64,000 bases of DNA, from contig OX465284.1 in NCBI GenBank assembly GCA_949987705.1, positions 67,317,470 through 67,381,469 on the forward strand. Direction: 5' to 3'. The position numbers and the translations under genes are program-made. Source of the stretch: Thereva unica (Eukaryota > Arthropoda > Insecta > Diptera > Therevidae). Below are positions 62,986-64,000 of this stretch, in pieces (the first letter of the stretch is position 1; each line of letters starts with the position of its first letter). A model generated the notes under the pieces. It had not been told where the DNA came from. It saw only the letters and a program-made list of their open reading frames with translations, and did not search any database.

Positions 62986-64000
62986 TGTGTGTTTTTTTTT
63001 TCTTTTTTCTTGCAGCGGAACTGCGACTTCATTTTTTTTCGCTTTGTCTACCAATTCACAACAGTACGTCAGGATTTTTGCGAGATTGTATGAAACTTCA
63101 CCGACCAAAAAAACCTTTGGAAACAAAACTTTCTTCAAAAAAGACTTCCTTTATATTTTGCCACAAAGTTCATCAAGCACCACTTCCAAAGGCCGCAAAT
63201 CACTCGAACACACACGCCTAGTGCGCATATGTGTTGACCAGAGGCGACCATGCACTTGGTTTGTGCACTTTGCAGGAGATCAATTTCCCCCTATATAGGT
63301 TTTAACAAGCAGTGCTTACCTCTCCGAGCACCTTTATTGAATTCCTTAGCGAACCTTTTTCGGACTTCTAGGCACTAACTGAGCGAGAGTTCGCAATTTT
63401 ATATTCTTCTGAACTGCAAGGATTCGTTGAACCTTCCCATACAGTCAATTATCTCGTCCTGTCCTTCTTACTTGTCCCACCGGTTTTGCAGAGCACACAA
63501 ACGTTTCCGCATTTATTTCTCAATCTTCCTTCAACAAGAACAAAAAACAAGGCCCACGCAAACTTACTTCTTTTTTTATACTTTAAAGATGTCCGCAGCC
63601 GCTTATTTCAATTTGCCTCTCGATTAGAAAAATCCGTTATTTCGTCTGTTCATTGATGAAATCGTTTCTTTTTTTTTCTTCAATGCTGCGCCGAATCTGA
63701 AAGGATTCCGCCTTCCCAGGTAACACCAGCTCTGCTTTAAATTGTCCTTCGTGATTTCTCTTATTTCAGCAATTTCCAACTCCAATTTTTTACATCCCCA
63801 AAAAAACAAAAACTTCCTGCCTGTTCAAAATATTTTTCGTCAATCCCCTAATTTTTCTCTCGCATCCCCCGTTTAAAATTTTCCTTTTTCCTTCAAAGTG
63901 ATTTGCTACAAATTTCCCATTACCTACAAAGTGCTTTCAAAAAAATTTCCCAACCAAAATAAATTTTACAACCGACCGTTACAACTCCTTCACTTATCCA
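62986..64000. other. T/C-rich stretch, no gene recognised
   Basis: Homopolymer-rich with frames of 60-103 codons of Ser/Phe/Leu-rich content and no recognisable domain. No TIR or LTR is seen before the window ends. Confidence 0.45.

Noticed and set aside
1..64000. tRNA or rRNA genes
   Set aside because: No cloverleaf-type or rRNA text noticed; tRNA-like stretches were only the primer-binding sites.

Overview
This window is non-autonomous, TE-saturated insect DNA, almost certainly from a dipteran fly. The reasons are high AT content, short GT-AG introns, an errantivirus with an envelope gene and a Ser-tRNA-type primer site, LOA-clade non-LTR elements, and BEL/Pao, Harbinger, hAT and Tc1/mariner copies. 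A large-genome fly such as a tephritid is my guess, not a proof. Only one ordinary host gene is recognised: PIG-Q (the GPI1 subunit of GPI-GlcNAc transferase), on the minus strand at 40155-46260. Exon 1 and exons 2-6 are separated by a 4.6-kb intron full of transposon debris, and the last exon(s) are not found in the window.

Layout. 1-2044: remnants (hAT-like terminus, mariner-like fragment). 2045-14207: an errantivirus with identical 486-bp LTRs and a CACG target duplication. Its gag is split by about 5.1 kb of foreign DNA that itself hosts an intact hAT (3701-7254, TTTGAACA duplication); pol has a frame break in integrase; env is open. 14208-18080: short non-autonomous elements with clear TIRs and target duplications, and small tandem repeats. 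18100-37560: a four-level nest. A decayed LOA-type element is interrupted at 21107-37511 by a Ty3/gypsy element with a third, inverted LTR at one end; this is interrupted at 24632-34823 by a very young BEL/Pao element, whose gag is interrupted at 31332-32286 by a TA-flanked element carrying four copies of a 15-bp motif. 38080-39800: nested small inverted-repeat elements.

40155-46260: PIG-Q, with a foldback element, an RTE-like fragment and a second non-LTR fragment in intron 1. 46394-51056: a TA-flanked MITE, then a Harbinger element (TAA duplication) with an apparently intact two-exon transposase and a convergent MADF-domain gene, which is broken after nine codons by a 1,675-bp non-coding non-LTR-like insertion with a 13-bp target duplication. 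52000-57100: RTE tails, a Tc1 pseudogene, a MITE and RT debris. 57290-61295: a 5'-truncated LOA element on the minus strand with ORF2 open except for one in-frame stop. 61295-64000: an endonuclease fragment of another non-LTR element, a dispersed repeat and low-complexity DNA.

The strongest material for a second look is the palindromic three-LTR gypsy insertion, the Harbinger locus with its unknown non-coding retroposon, the unidentified hairpin-bearing insert in the errantivirus gag, and the 15-bp motif element inside the BEL copy. All boundaries were read by eye from LTR/TIR text and flanking duplications; no database search was possible.
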